Positions 16,456 to 22,906 of a DNA stretch of 22,906 bases are shown one piece after another. A model generated the notes under the pieces. It saw only the letters and a program-made list of their open reading frames with translations, did not search any database and was not told where the DNA came from. Where the stretch lies: positions 1 to 22,906 of the forward strand of contig CAZAON010000138.1 in assembly GCA_964486655.1 (NCBI GenBank). Direction: 5' to 3'. The stretch comes from JADKIH01 sp964486655 (GTDB lineage Bacteria > Bacteroidota > Bacteroidia > AKYH767-A > 2013-40CM-41-45). Numbering within the stretch: the first letter of the stretch is position 1; each line of letters begins with the position of its first letter. The position numbers were made by a program, and so were the translations under genes.

Positions 16456-18225
16456 ATGATACCAAAATTTACTCAGCCAAAAACTTTCTTAAAGCGACTG
16501 GCAACAATTTCCTGTCTGGTTGTGTTTGTTTCAATGAATCCAACGATAATTTTCGCGGGAACTGAAATGAGCATTGAACCGGAATCAACACCACCGTTGG
16601 GCGGATTATGCGACGGAGTTATGATAGATGACGGAGATCCCTGTACTATTGATGAATGTGATCCTTTAACCGGAAATGTTACTCATACCGGCAGTAATTT
16701 TAATCCGGGTGTTACATTAATAAACGGAGTACCATGTTATGGCGAACTTGCTACTGTGCTTGTATCAGCTACCGGTGGTGTTCAGCCATACAATGGAACC
16801 GGCATAAATTTCCTGGCGGAAGGACTTCATGTGATACTTGTTTCTGATGTAGCAGGATGCAGCGCATCTGTTCCAATAAATATTTCACAGCCTCCGAAAT
16901 TAACGGCCGATGTGACTACCACTTCTACCCTTTGCGGTTTAACCAGCGGAGAAGCTTCTGTTTTAGTTGATGGCGGAACACCTGGATATAGTTTTATCTG
17001 GAGAGATTCAGCGAATAACATAGTGAGCTTTTTCCCGGTTGCTTCCGGACTTGCTCAGGGTACCTATACAGTAACAGTTACCGATTTGAACGGATGTACG
17101 GCAACAGCTTCAGGTGTGGTAGCTGTGGCGGGAAATCCTCCGGCCGCTCCCGGACCGATCAGTGGACCTCAGGGAGTTTGCAAAGGTCAGTCAGGCATTG
17201 TGTATTGTGTGCCGGCCGATCCAACCGTAAGCAGTTATGTTTGGACACTTCCAAACGGCGCGACGGGATCATCAACCGGTAATTGCATTACAGTAAAATT
17301 CAGTACAAAATATAGCGGAGGAATGATATGTGTTTACGGAGTTAATTCATGCGGAAACAGTCCAACAACTTGTATATCGGCGCCTCTTGTAACTTCCAAA
17401 CCACCTAAGCCGGGACCAATCAATGGTTCATCACCGGTTTGTGCGGGTAATCTGTATAGCTATTGCCTGCAACCAATGGCATCAGCCAGTTCATACGAAT
17501 GGGTTATCGGTGGAAACAGTGGTGCTTCCATACTATTAGGACAGGGATCGTTTTGTATTTTAGTCCTGGTTCCCGCAAATGCGACAGGAAGTTTTGTTGT
17601 AAAAGTTAAAGCGAGAAATTGCAAAGGACTCAGCGATGAAGTTAAACTCTCAGTACCGGTTCAGAACATTCCGACTGTTCCATCAACAATCAGTGGACCG
17701 GCTTCTGTCTGCAAGAGCCAGCTTGGCTTCTACTCAGTAACGAATGTAAGCGGTAATACTTACAACTGGTCGGTTACAGGAGATGTATGGATCGCAGGCG
17801 GACAGGGAAGTAACAATCTTGCTCTCGATTACAGTACATCAACAGCAAATAGCGCCGTGATAAGCGTGACTGCTACGAACGGATGTGGAACATCGGCACC
17901 TCGCAATAAAACCATTGCCATCAATCCGAACTGCAAGGTTGCAAACTATGCCGGCAATATTTCGGACACAAATTCAATTGAACTTTCTATATATCCGAAT
18001 CCGTCCCATTATGAAATCAACATCGATTTCTATACCCTTTTAGAAAGTAAATGTCAAATTAACATTTATGATGTTACAGGCAGAACATTGAAAGAAATTG
18101 AATTGAATTCAGTAACGGGATTAAATCATCAACTTATAAACATATCGGAATTTAGTAAGGGAACTTACTTCATTAGAATTGCATCTGAAGAGGGGCTATC
18201 GATTAGTAAGTTTGTTGTAGAGTAA
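16456..18225 (+). CDS. Secreted adhesin-like protein with PKD-like repeats and T9SS domain
   Basis: 589 residues. A long N-terminal signal covers about 1-35. A Cys-rich motif DDGDPCTIDECDPLTGN (58-74) is followed by two SprB-like repeats (about 85-145 and 147-225; GTYTVTVTDLNGCTATASG ends the second). Three PKD-like repeats of about 87 residues follow (about 232-314, 319-401, 408-490), each opening P-x-x-I-x-G-x-x-x-V-C. The C-terminus (about 508-589) is a type A T9SS sorting domain: LSIYPNPSHYEINI, IYDVTGRTLKEI and KGTYFIRIASEEG. The protein should be displayed or released at the surface. No enzyme domain is present, so adhesion or matrix binding is the likely role. Confidence 0.87.
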   Translation: MIPKFTQPKTFLKRLATISCLVVFVSMNPTIIFAGTEMSIEPESTPPLGGLCDGVMIDDGDPCTIDECDPLTGNVTHTGSNFNPGVTLINGVPCYGELATVLVSATGGVQPYNGTGINFLAEGLHVILVSDVAGCSASVPINISQPPKLTADVTTTSTLCGLTSGEASVLVDGGTPGYSFIWRDSANNIVSFFPVASGLAQGTYTVTVTDLNGCTATASGVVAVAGNPPAAPGPISGPQGVCKGQSGIVYCVPADPTVSSYVWTLPNGATGSSTGNCITVKFSTKYSGGMICVYGVNSCGNSPTTCISAPLVTSKPPKPGPINGSSPVCAGNLYSYCLQPMASASSYEWVIGGNSGASILLGQGSFCILVLVPANATGSFVVKVKARNCKGLSDEVKLSVPVQNIPTVPSTISGPASVCKSQLGFYSVTNVSGNTYNWSVTGDVWIAGGQGSNNLALDYSTSTANSAVISVTATNGCGTSAPRNKTIAINPNCKVANYAGNISDTNSIELSIYPNPSHYEINIDFYTLLESKCQINIYDVTGRTLKEIELNSVTGLNHQLINISEFSKGTYFIRIASEEGLSISKFVVE

Positions 18226-18237
18226 CGATAAAAAAAA

Positions 18238-18332
18238 ATTACGAATTACAAATTACGAATTACGAATAACATCTGTTCGGTTTTTGAAAAGCTGACTTTA
18301 ATATTCGTAATTCGTCATTTGTAATTTGTAAT
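18238..18332. repeat. AT-rich inverted-repeat element, copy 2
   Basis: The left arm 18238-18268 and the right arm 18302-18332 are reverse complements with two mismatches over 31 bases, around a 33-base loop. The sequence belongs to the same AATTCGTAATTCGTAATT family as 9021-9153. It lies between two converging stop codons, 13 bases after one and 8 bases from the other, where it could work as a two-way terminator or transcript-end hairpin. Confidence 0.75.
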
Positions 18333-18340
18333 TAATTCCT

Positions 18341-18727
18341 CTAGTCTCTTAATGTCAACGTCACCTTCCCCACTCCCAGCAATTGATCGGTTTCATCATA
18401 AACATAAACGATAAAATCTCCCTCTTTGTAAAAAGTCAGCTCCTTAAAAAACCAGGAGTTGAAGGGATTTGTTTTCATGCGGATTGAATTTTCGAATAAT
18501 TCTTTTCCGTCTTTTAAACTATAAACATCAAACACAACTGAACTGCTGTTGATACGTTTTTTACAATTCACGAGCAGCTTAATATATCCACCCTTTTTTG
18601 AAATTTTAAATCGGTCGCTGGCGTTAGTTGCGCGACCTGCGGCATCCACATTCTCGCAAAAAGTAACCTGCTGAGAAGATGAAATCAGCGGAAAGAGAAG
18701 AATAATGAGGATACTTTTAAAAGTCAT
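18341..18727 (-). CDS. Small secreted protein of unknown function
   Basis: 128 residues with a signal peptide at about 1-18 (ending ISSSQ). The mature part has alternating strands (FKISKKGGYIKLLVNC, SSVVFDVYSLKDGKELFE, GDFIVYVYDETDQLLGVGKV) consistent with one beta-sandwich domain, and two Cys residues (in FCENVD and LVNCKK) that could form a disulfide. No family recognised. It lies 36 bases after the SDR gene on the same strand and may be the last gene of that unit. Confidence 0.65.
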   Translation of the reverse strand: MTFKSILIILLFPLISSSQQVTFCENVDAAGRATNASDRFKISKKGGYIKLLVNCKKRINSSSVVFDVYSLKDGKELFENSIRMKTNPFNSWFFKELTFYKEGDFIVYVYDETDQLLGVGKVTLTLRD

Positions 18728-18763
18728 GTATTGTTTAACGAAGCAAAGCGAATTGTGTTACCA

Positions 18764-19570
18764 TTACTTAAATGGCGAATCGGGTTCTTTTGCCATGTGA
18801 TTATAAACCATACGGTCCAACATTTTCGGGAAAAACTTATTGAGGAAAACAGTCAGCTTTCCATTTGTGGTAAGAATTAAATCACGCTTTCTTTTCTTCA
18901 CCGCGATGAAAATAAATTCCGCTACCTGACGCGCCGACATCATTTTCGTTTCCTCCCGTGGAGATTCTCCCTGCGAGCTGCCGTCGTTTGCAAGTGCATT
19001 TTTGCGAATGTTAGATGCCGTGAAACCCGGACAGGCGATGAGAACATGCAAACCCTTCTTTAAATTTTCTGTACGAATCGTTTCGAGTAAACCTTCCATG
19101 GCGAATTTGGATGCGCTGTAACCCGTGCGGCCCGGTAAGCCTTTCTTTCCGGCTATAGAAGAAATTCCTACCACGCTGCCTTTTGTTTCGAGCAGATACG
19201 GCATGGCGAATTTTGTGCAGTAAACCGTTCCCCAGAAATTCACATCCATGACTTTGCGAATCACCGAGAGATCCAGCTCTGCAAACAATGCACGCATGGA
19301 TATTCCCGCATTGTTGATGAGGATGTCAATTCGTTTGAATCTGGAAACCGTTTCGTCAATCAGTCTTTTACAATCATTCTCTATACTCACATCACAGACA
19401 ACTTCCAGTATTTCCGATTGATGGGATTTTAATTTCGATCCGACCTCACTCAGTTTAGATTTATCACGGGCAGCTATCACAACGTTGTATCCGTTACTTG
19501 CATAGACCTCAGCAAGCGCCTCTCCTATTCCGCCCGAAGCGCCCGTAATAACGACAACCTTCTTCTCCAT
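18764..19570 (-). CDS. Short-chain dehydrogenase/reductase (SDR)
   Basis: 268 residues, a classical SDR that oxidises or reduces alcohol/carbonyl groups with NAD(P)H. The cofactor motif is TGASGGIG (9-16). It is followed by AARDKSKL, whose Arg favours NADP(H), then the NNAG motif (86-89), the catalytic Ser in ISSIAG (S137 or S138), and YSASK with Tyr151 and Lys155. The overall pattern is like the DltE/DHRS7B group. It starts one base after the stop of the GlcD-type oxidase gene (TAA, C, ATG), indicating co-transcription. The substrate is unknown. Confidence 0.92.
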   Translation of the reverse strand: MEKKVVVITGASGGIGEALAEVYASNGYNVVIAARDKSKLSEVGSKLKSHQSEILEVVCDVSIENDCKRLIDETVSRFKRIDILINNAGISMRALFAELDLSVIRKVMDVNFWGTVYCTKFAMPYLLETKGSVVGISSIAGKKGLPGRTGYSASKFAMEGLLETIRTENLKKGLHVLIACPGFTASNIRKNALANDGSSQGESPREETKMMSARQVAEFIFIAVKKRKRDLILTTNGKLTVFLNKFFPKMLDRMVYNHMAKEPDSPFK

Positions 19571-19571
19571 G

Positions 19572-20972
19572 TTAAGCGAAAATTTTACCCGGATTCAGAA
19601 TGCCATTCGGGTCAAAAAGATTTTTAATTCCTTTCATCAGGTTCAGCTGACTTTCGGTGAATGCAATGTCCATGTAATTTTTCTGCACATAACCGATACC
19701 GTGTTCACCCGAAATGGTTCCGCCCAAGCTCACACACAATTGAAAGATCTCACGTATTCCTTTCGGCACTTCCGTATTCCAGTTTTCATCGGTCATTTCT
19801 TCCTTGATGATATTGACGTGCAAATTTCCGTCACCGGCATGTCCGTAGCAGACACTCCTGAATCCGTATTTTTTTCCGATCTCTTTAACACCTCTCAAAA
19901 GGTGAGGCAACTCTGCACGCGGCACTACCGTATCTTCTTCTTTATAGATCGAATGCGACTTAACCGCTTCGCCGGCCGAACGTCGAGCTCTCCATAAGTC
20001 GGCCTTTTGTGCAGAAGTATCGGCGAAAAGTATTTCATCACATTCGTAGCCATACAATAACTCCGAAATTTTTTCACACTCTTTGAAAAGAACTTCCCTG
20101 TCTGTTCCGTCCACTTCAATCAGCAGATGCGCATTTATTTTTTCGCCCAATGGAATTTTCACATCCACAAATTTCATCACATACTCCAGGCAGTCGCGTT
20201 CCATGAATTCGAGAGCCGAAGGAGTAATTCCTGCACGAAAAATTGCCGATACTGCCTCACAGGCTTTTTCAGCGCTGAAGAACGGAACGAGCATGAGCAG
20301 ATTTTCCGTTGGCAAAGGCAAGAGCTTAAAAACAATTTTCGTGATGATGCCAAGTGTTCCTTCACTTCCGATGATCAGTTGCGTGAGATTATAACCGGTT
20401 GAATTTTTCAAAACATTCGCACCCGTCCACATGATCTCTCCTGTCGGGGTAACAATTTCGCAGTTCAATACATAATCCTTGGTGACTCCATACTTCACGG
20501 CTTTCGGTCCGCCTGCACTTTCGGCCAGATTACCACCGAGAAAACAGCTGCCGCGGCTGGCTGGATCGGGCGGATAAAAAAGATTTTTCGCCTGAACGGC
20601 ATCCTGGAAAACCTGGTTGATAACACCGGGTTCAACAGTTGCCTGCAAATTTCGTTCGTCGATCTGAATGATCTTATTAAAACGGTTCATTGCAATCACA
20701 ACACCACCGTGTACAGGTAATGCTCCGCCGCTGAGTCCGGTGCCGGCTCCGCGCGGCGTCACCGGTATCTTTTCACGATTACATATCTTGAGAATTTCGG
20801 AAATCTCGCGGGCAGAAGAGGGACGGACAACCACTTCCGGCATGAAGCGAAGATCTTCGGTGTAATCCTTGCTGCTTTCTTCCAGTACTTCACTATTTGT
20901 TGAAACAAATTCAGCGCCGGTAACAGATTGCAGCTGACTGACAATTTCTTTCGTTACCTTATTAAATTTCAT
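19572..20972 (-). CDS. glcD: FAD-linked 2-hydroxyacid oxidase/dehydrogenase (GlcD family)
   Basis: 466 residues. Oxidises a D-2-hydroxyacid such as glycolate or D-lactate to the 2-oxoacid. A PCMH-type FAD-binding domain (about 44-222) contains PEVVVRPSSAREISEIL, PRGAGTGLSGGALP and SRGSCFLGGNLAESAGG. The C-terminal half carries the family's metal and active-site motifs CYGHAGDGNLHVNI and GTISGEHGIGYVQK, and ends in LFDPNGILNPGKIF. No iron-sulfur domain is fused, and GlcE or GlcF partners are not adjacent, so it may act alone as a D-lactate or D-2-hydroxyglutarate-type dehydrogenase. It overlaps the upstream beta-propeller gene by four bases (ATGA). Confidence 0.9.
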   Translation of the reverse strand: MKFNKVTKEIVSQLQSVTGAEFVSTNSEVLEESSKDYTEDLRFMPEVVVRPSSAREISEILKICNREKIPVTPRGAGTGLSGGALPVHGGVVIAMNRFNKIIQIDERNLQATVEPGVINQVFQDAVQAKNLFYPPDPASRGSCFLGGNLAESAGGPKAVKYGVTKDYVLNCEIVTPTGEIMWTGANVLKNSTGYNLTQLIIGSEGTLGIITKIVFKLLPLPTENLLMLVPFFSAEKACEAVSAIFRAGITPSALEFMERDCLEYVMKFVDVKIPLGEKINAHLLIEVDGTDREVLFKECEKISELLYGYECDEILFADTSAQKADLWRARRSAGEAVKSHSIYKEEDTVVPRAELPHLLRGVKEIGKKYGFRSVCYGHAGDGNLHVNIIKEEMTDENWNTEVPKGIREIFQLCVSLGGTISGEHGIGYVQKNYMDIAFTESQLNLMKGIKNLFDPNGILNPGKIFA

Positions 20973-22321
20973 CTGTTCTTTTTGGCAGGCGTTTTCATTT
21001 TCATTACCTGTTTTACTTCGGGCGCTAAGATATATTTAAAAACGCTTATTGTGCCTGTGGCATCTCCCGTATCATCACCCAGAAAATAAATGGCACCACC
21101 GCTGACAAAAATATCTGTTATATGTGCCAGTCCGTAAACCGATGAATCGGAGAAAGACCATGAAATAAATCCTGAATCTACGGAAGCCACATAAGGTATC
21201 AATGTACTTTCGGGACGAGACAGCCTGGTTCCCAATACAAATGGGTGAATGGATTCATCATACTTGAGAAATTGCACATCGGCAGGAGCATCAATTTTAA
21301 ATCGCTGCTTTCCCGATTTTTCATATTGAATGAAGAAAGAAGTCAGTTGAGCTACATTATAATCATTGCACATACCAATCATTGAAACAGAAGTTTTCCT
21401 GGCTTCAATATCAACTGCGCCGCAATCAGCAATTCTGCCGTTGTAATATATGTCGCTAATGATCTGCCCGTTTCTTGAAACTTTTATGAGCGGAATATCA
21501 CCCCTGCTGTTCGTATGATTAATAAATCCGGATAAAAACAGATTCACCGAATCATCCATCGACAAATAAATTCCCGCATCATTCTGAGAAAGTAATCCGT
21601 CATAAACCAGTTGCCACTTTCTTTTTCCGGTTGAATCGTATTTCTGCAAAATGATATCGGCCGTATGCGGACCATTATTAACAGTACCGCAAACATATAC
21701 GTTGCAGGAGTCGTCGATCACTAGTTTATTGGCAACATCCATTTGACGGGTTGAATAACTTCTCCTCCAGGCGAACGAACCATTCTGCCTGTACTTCGCG
21801 ACAATCAGATTAATTCCGGAGTCGAGCGAAGTTTCATAACCGGCAGCATAAACATTACCGGCTCTGTCGGCCTGAATGAAATTCGCGCAATCGAAAAGAT
21901 GACTTTTACCATCAAACATCGCATCTGCAATCGGTATTCCGTCGGAATTGAATTTCACCACCAGGAAATCCGCATTGTCTTCTTTGAGTTTGGCCATACC
22001 GCAAATCCAGATATTACCTTCGCGGTCGAGACACATGTTCATCGGAATGTCGTCACCATGAGCAGGATTATCGTAAATTCTTCTCCACACTTCCTGTCCC
22101 GAAGTATCGTACTTGAGAAGAATAATATCTTTAGCGGAATCCGTTAACCAGGTTGTACCAAGCACATAACAGTTGCCCTGAGCATCAATCTGAAGACCCT
22201 TCGATTTATTAATACTATTGAGTGAGTTTTTAAAGGTATGCCCCCAGCTTTGTACAAAGTTTTGGGAAAAAACAGTCTGACAAAGCGCAAAAAATAAAAC
22301 AGCAATTGCCAGTCTCCTCAT
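20969..22321 (-). CDS. Secreted beta-propeller (SBBP-type repeat) protein
   Basis: 450 residues with a signal peptide at about 1-19 (ending TVFSQ). At least five repeats carry a D-x-x-G/C/V-N-hydrophobic-Y/W-hydrophobic-x-G core: DAQGNCYVLGT (46-56), DREGNIWICGM (99-109), DRAGNVYAAGY (152-162), DDSCNVYVCGT (203-213) and DDSVNLFLSGF (256-266), spaced 51-53 residues. Intervening segments read LLKYDTSGQEVW or LQKYDSTGKRKW. This is the SBBP/delta-60 beta-propeller pattern. The C-terminus is a basic tail (KMKTPAKKNR), not a T9SS domain, so the protein may stay periplasmic. It is the first gene of the unit with glcD and the SDR. Confidence 0.75.
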   Translation of the reverse strand: MRRLAIAVLFFALCQTVFSQNFVQSWGHTFKNSLNSINKSKGLQIDAQGNCYVLGTTWLTDSAKDIILLKYDTSGQEVWRRIYDNPAHGDDIPMNMCLDREGNIWICGMAKLKEDNADFLVVKFNSDGIPIADAMFDGKSHLFDCANFIQADRAGNVYAAGYETSLDSGINLIVAKYRQNGSFAWRRSYSTRQMDVANKLVIDDSCNVYVCGTVNNGPHTADIILQKYDSTGKRKWQLVYDGLLSQNDAGIYLSMDDSVNLFLSGFINHTNSRGDIPLIKVSRNGQIISDIYYNGRIADCGAVDIEARKTSVSMIGMCNDYNVAQLTSFFIQYEKSGKQRFKIDAPADVQFLKYDESIHPFVLGTRLSRPESTLIPYVASVDSGFISWSFSDSSVYGLAHITDIFVSGGAIYFLGDDTGDATGTISVFKYILAPEVKQVMKMKTPAKKNR

Positions 22322-22481
22322 TTTTATTGAATTTATTGAATCGTCTCTTTCCCGTTAAAGAAAGTTGTAAAGATACTTTAATAAACCCCGATAAATCAGG
22401 GTTCTAATTAGGGGTTGCAAAGTAGTCATTGAGGATAAAATCTGAAAGGAAACTTTGCGGAACGGGTAAAATTTCTGGACA

Positions 22482-22518
22482 TTTTTGGTCTTCCTTTACC
22501 TGAAAAAATGTACTTTTA
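22482..22518 (+). promoter_or_regulatory. Candidate promoter of the DUF3127 gene
   Basis: TTTTTG at 22482-22487 and TACTTTTA at 22511-22518 resemble the Bacteroidota -33 and -7 boxes, with the final G of the -7 box changed to A and a 23-base spacer. The proposed start codon at 22533 lies 14 bases further on. Confidence 0.3.
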
Positions 22519-22532
22519 CAAAAAAATACAAA

Positions 22533-22892
22533 ATGAATATTACAGGACTTATAAAGGTAAAAAAGGACACACAGGTTATTAGTGATAAATTTCGCAAAAG
22601 AGAATTTGTGCTGACTGACAATTCTTCACAATATCCACAACATATAAGCTTTCAGTGCACACAGGATAAGTGTTCATTGCTTGACAATATCAGTGAAGGA
22701 GAAACGGTTACTGTTCACTTCAACCTACGTGGCCGTGAGTGGACCAGTCCGCAAGGCGAAGTAAAATACTTCAACACCCTCGAAGCGTGGAAGATAGACA
22801 AAGGTCAGGGTGGCGCTCAGGTTTCCGGTAACCAGAACAGCTATTCAGAAAATATCGCTTCTTCTGTAGAAAAAGACGATTTACCGTTTTAA
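22533..22892 (+). CDS. DUF3127 protein, SSB-like with acidic C-terminal tip
   Basis: 119 residues from the ATG at 22533. A longer frame opening with TTG at 22485 runs through the candidate promoter and adds a non-conserved Lys-rich stretch, so it is rejected. The DUF3127 domain (about 1-88) has MNITGLIKVKKDTQ, FRKREFVLTDNS, YPQHISFQC and GREWTSPQGEVKYFNTLEAWKI, an OB-fold-like strand pattern. A Gln/Asn/Ser-rich linker ends in EKDDLPF. The tail resembles the SSB tip (DDDIPF) that binds DNA-repair partners. Members are small Bacteroidota proteins thought to bind nucleic acid; a direct role is not established. The gene ends 14 bases before the window edge. Confidence 0.85.
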   Translation: MNITGLIKVKKDTQVISDKFRKREFVLTDNSSQYPQHISFQCTQDKCSLLDNISEGETVTVHFNLRGREWTSPQGEVKYFNTLEAWKIDKGQGGAQVSGNQNSYSENIASSVEKDDLPF

Positions 22893-22906
22893 AATAATAC
22901 CTAAAA

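Noticed and set aside
19569..19997. 142-codon open frame on the plus strand
   Set aside because: It lies wholly opposite the well-conserved GlcD-family gene and shows no domain of its own.
22485..22532. TTG-initiated N-terminal extension of the DUF3127 protein
   Set aside because: It would overlap the likely promoter and adds a non-conserved stretch; the ATG at 22533 starts exactly at the domain.

Overview
The window comes from a member of the Bacteroidota, at roughly 40% G+C. Four signs point there. Two secreted proteins carry a type IX secretion (T9SS) C-terminal sorting domain. A TonB-dependent receptor begins with a carboxypeptidase-regulatory-like domain. Most genes lack strong Shine-Dalgarno sequences, and a DUF3127 protein is present. 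Repeat-rich AT intergenic spacers are also typical. An environmental Bacteroidia lineage is likely, but I cannot fix the order from sequence alone. No rRNA, tRNA, CRISPR array, transposase or prophage gene is visible.

Layout. Positions 1-335 hold no gene, only small palindromic hairpins. From 336 to 12918 every gene is on the minus strand. In transcription order they are: a lipoprotein and a T9SS subtilase (abutting stop to start); a tandem-repeat spacer; trxB; an inverted-repeat element; mnmH/selU; a spacer with two copies of another repeat; selD; the remnant of an outer-membrane barrel gene joined in frame to selD's stop; an alpha/beta hydrolase; a VOC protein; a zinc-ribbon protein; a small three-helix membrane protein; a hotdog thioesterase overlapping a DUF4350-like secreted protein; a GNAT acetyltransferase; and a barrel protein followed by an exported-looking DOPA-dioxygenase-family enzyme. 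A divergent spacer (12919-13169) leads to plus-strand genes: a regulatory-domain protein overlapping a large TonB-dependent receptor, then a T9SS adhesin-like protein with PKD-like repeats. Convergent to these is a minus-strand group: a secreted beta-propeller protein, a GlcD-type FAD oxidase and an SDR oxidoreductase, tightly packed, then a small secreted protein. The right edge has a divergent DUF3127 gene.

How the genes work together. SelD makes selenophosphate and MnmH uses it to convert 2-thiouridine to 2-selenouridine in tRNA. The adjacent thioredoxin reductase could supply reducing power for selenide formation (inference). No selenocysteine machinery is seen here, and SelD itself uses Cys. 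The TonB receptor, the barrels and the T9SS cargo are envelope functions. The rest are general oxidoreductases and hydrolases.

The most unusual observations are the in-frame outer-membrane-protein remnant directly after selD's TGA, and a family of AT-rich inverted repeats placed within about 20 bases of gene stop codons. I see no clearly new multi-gene system.
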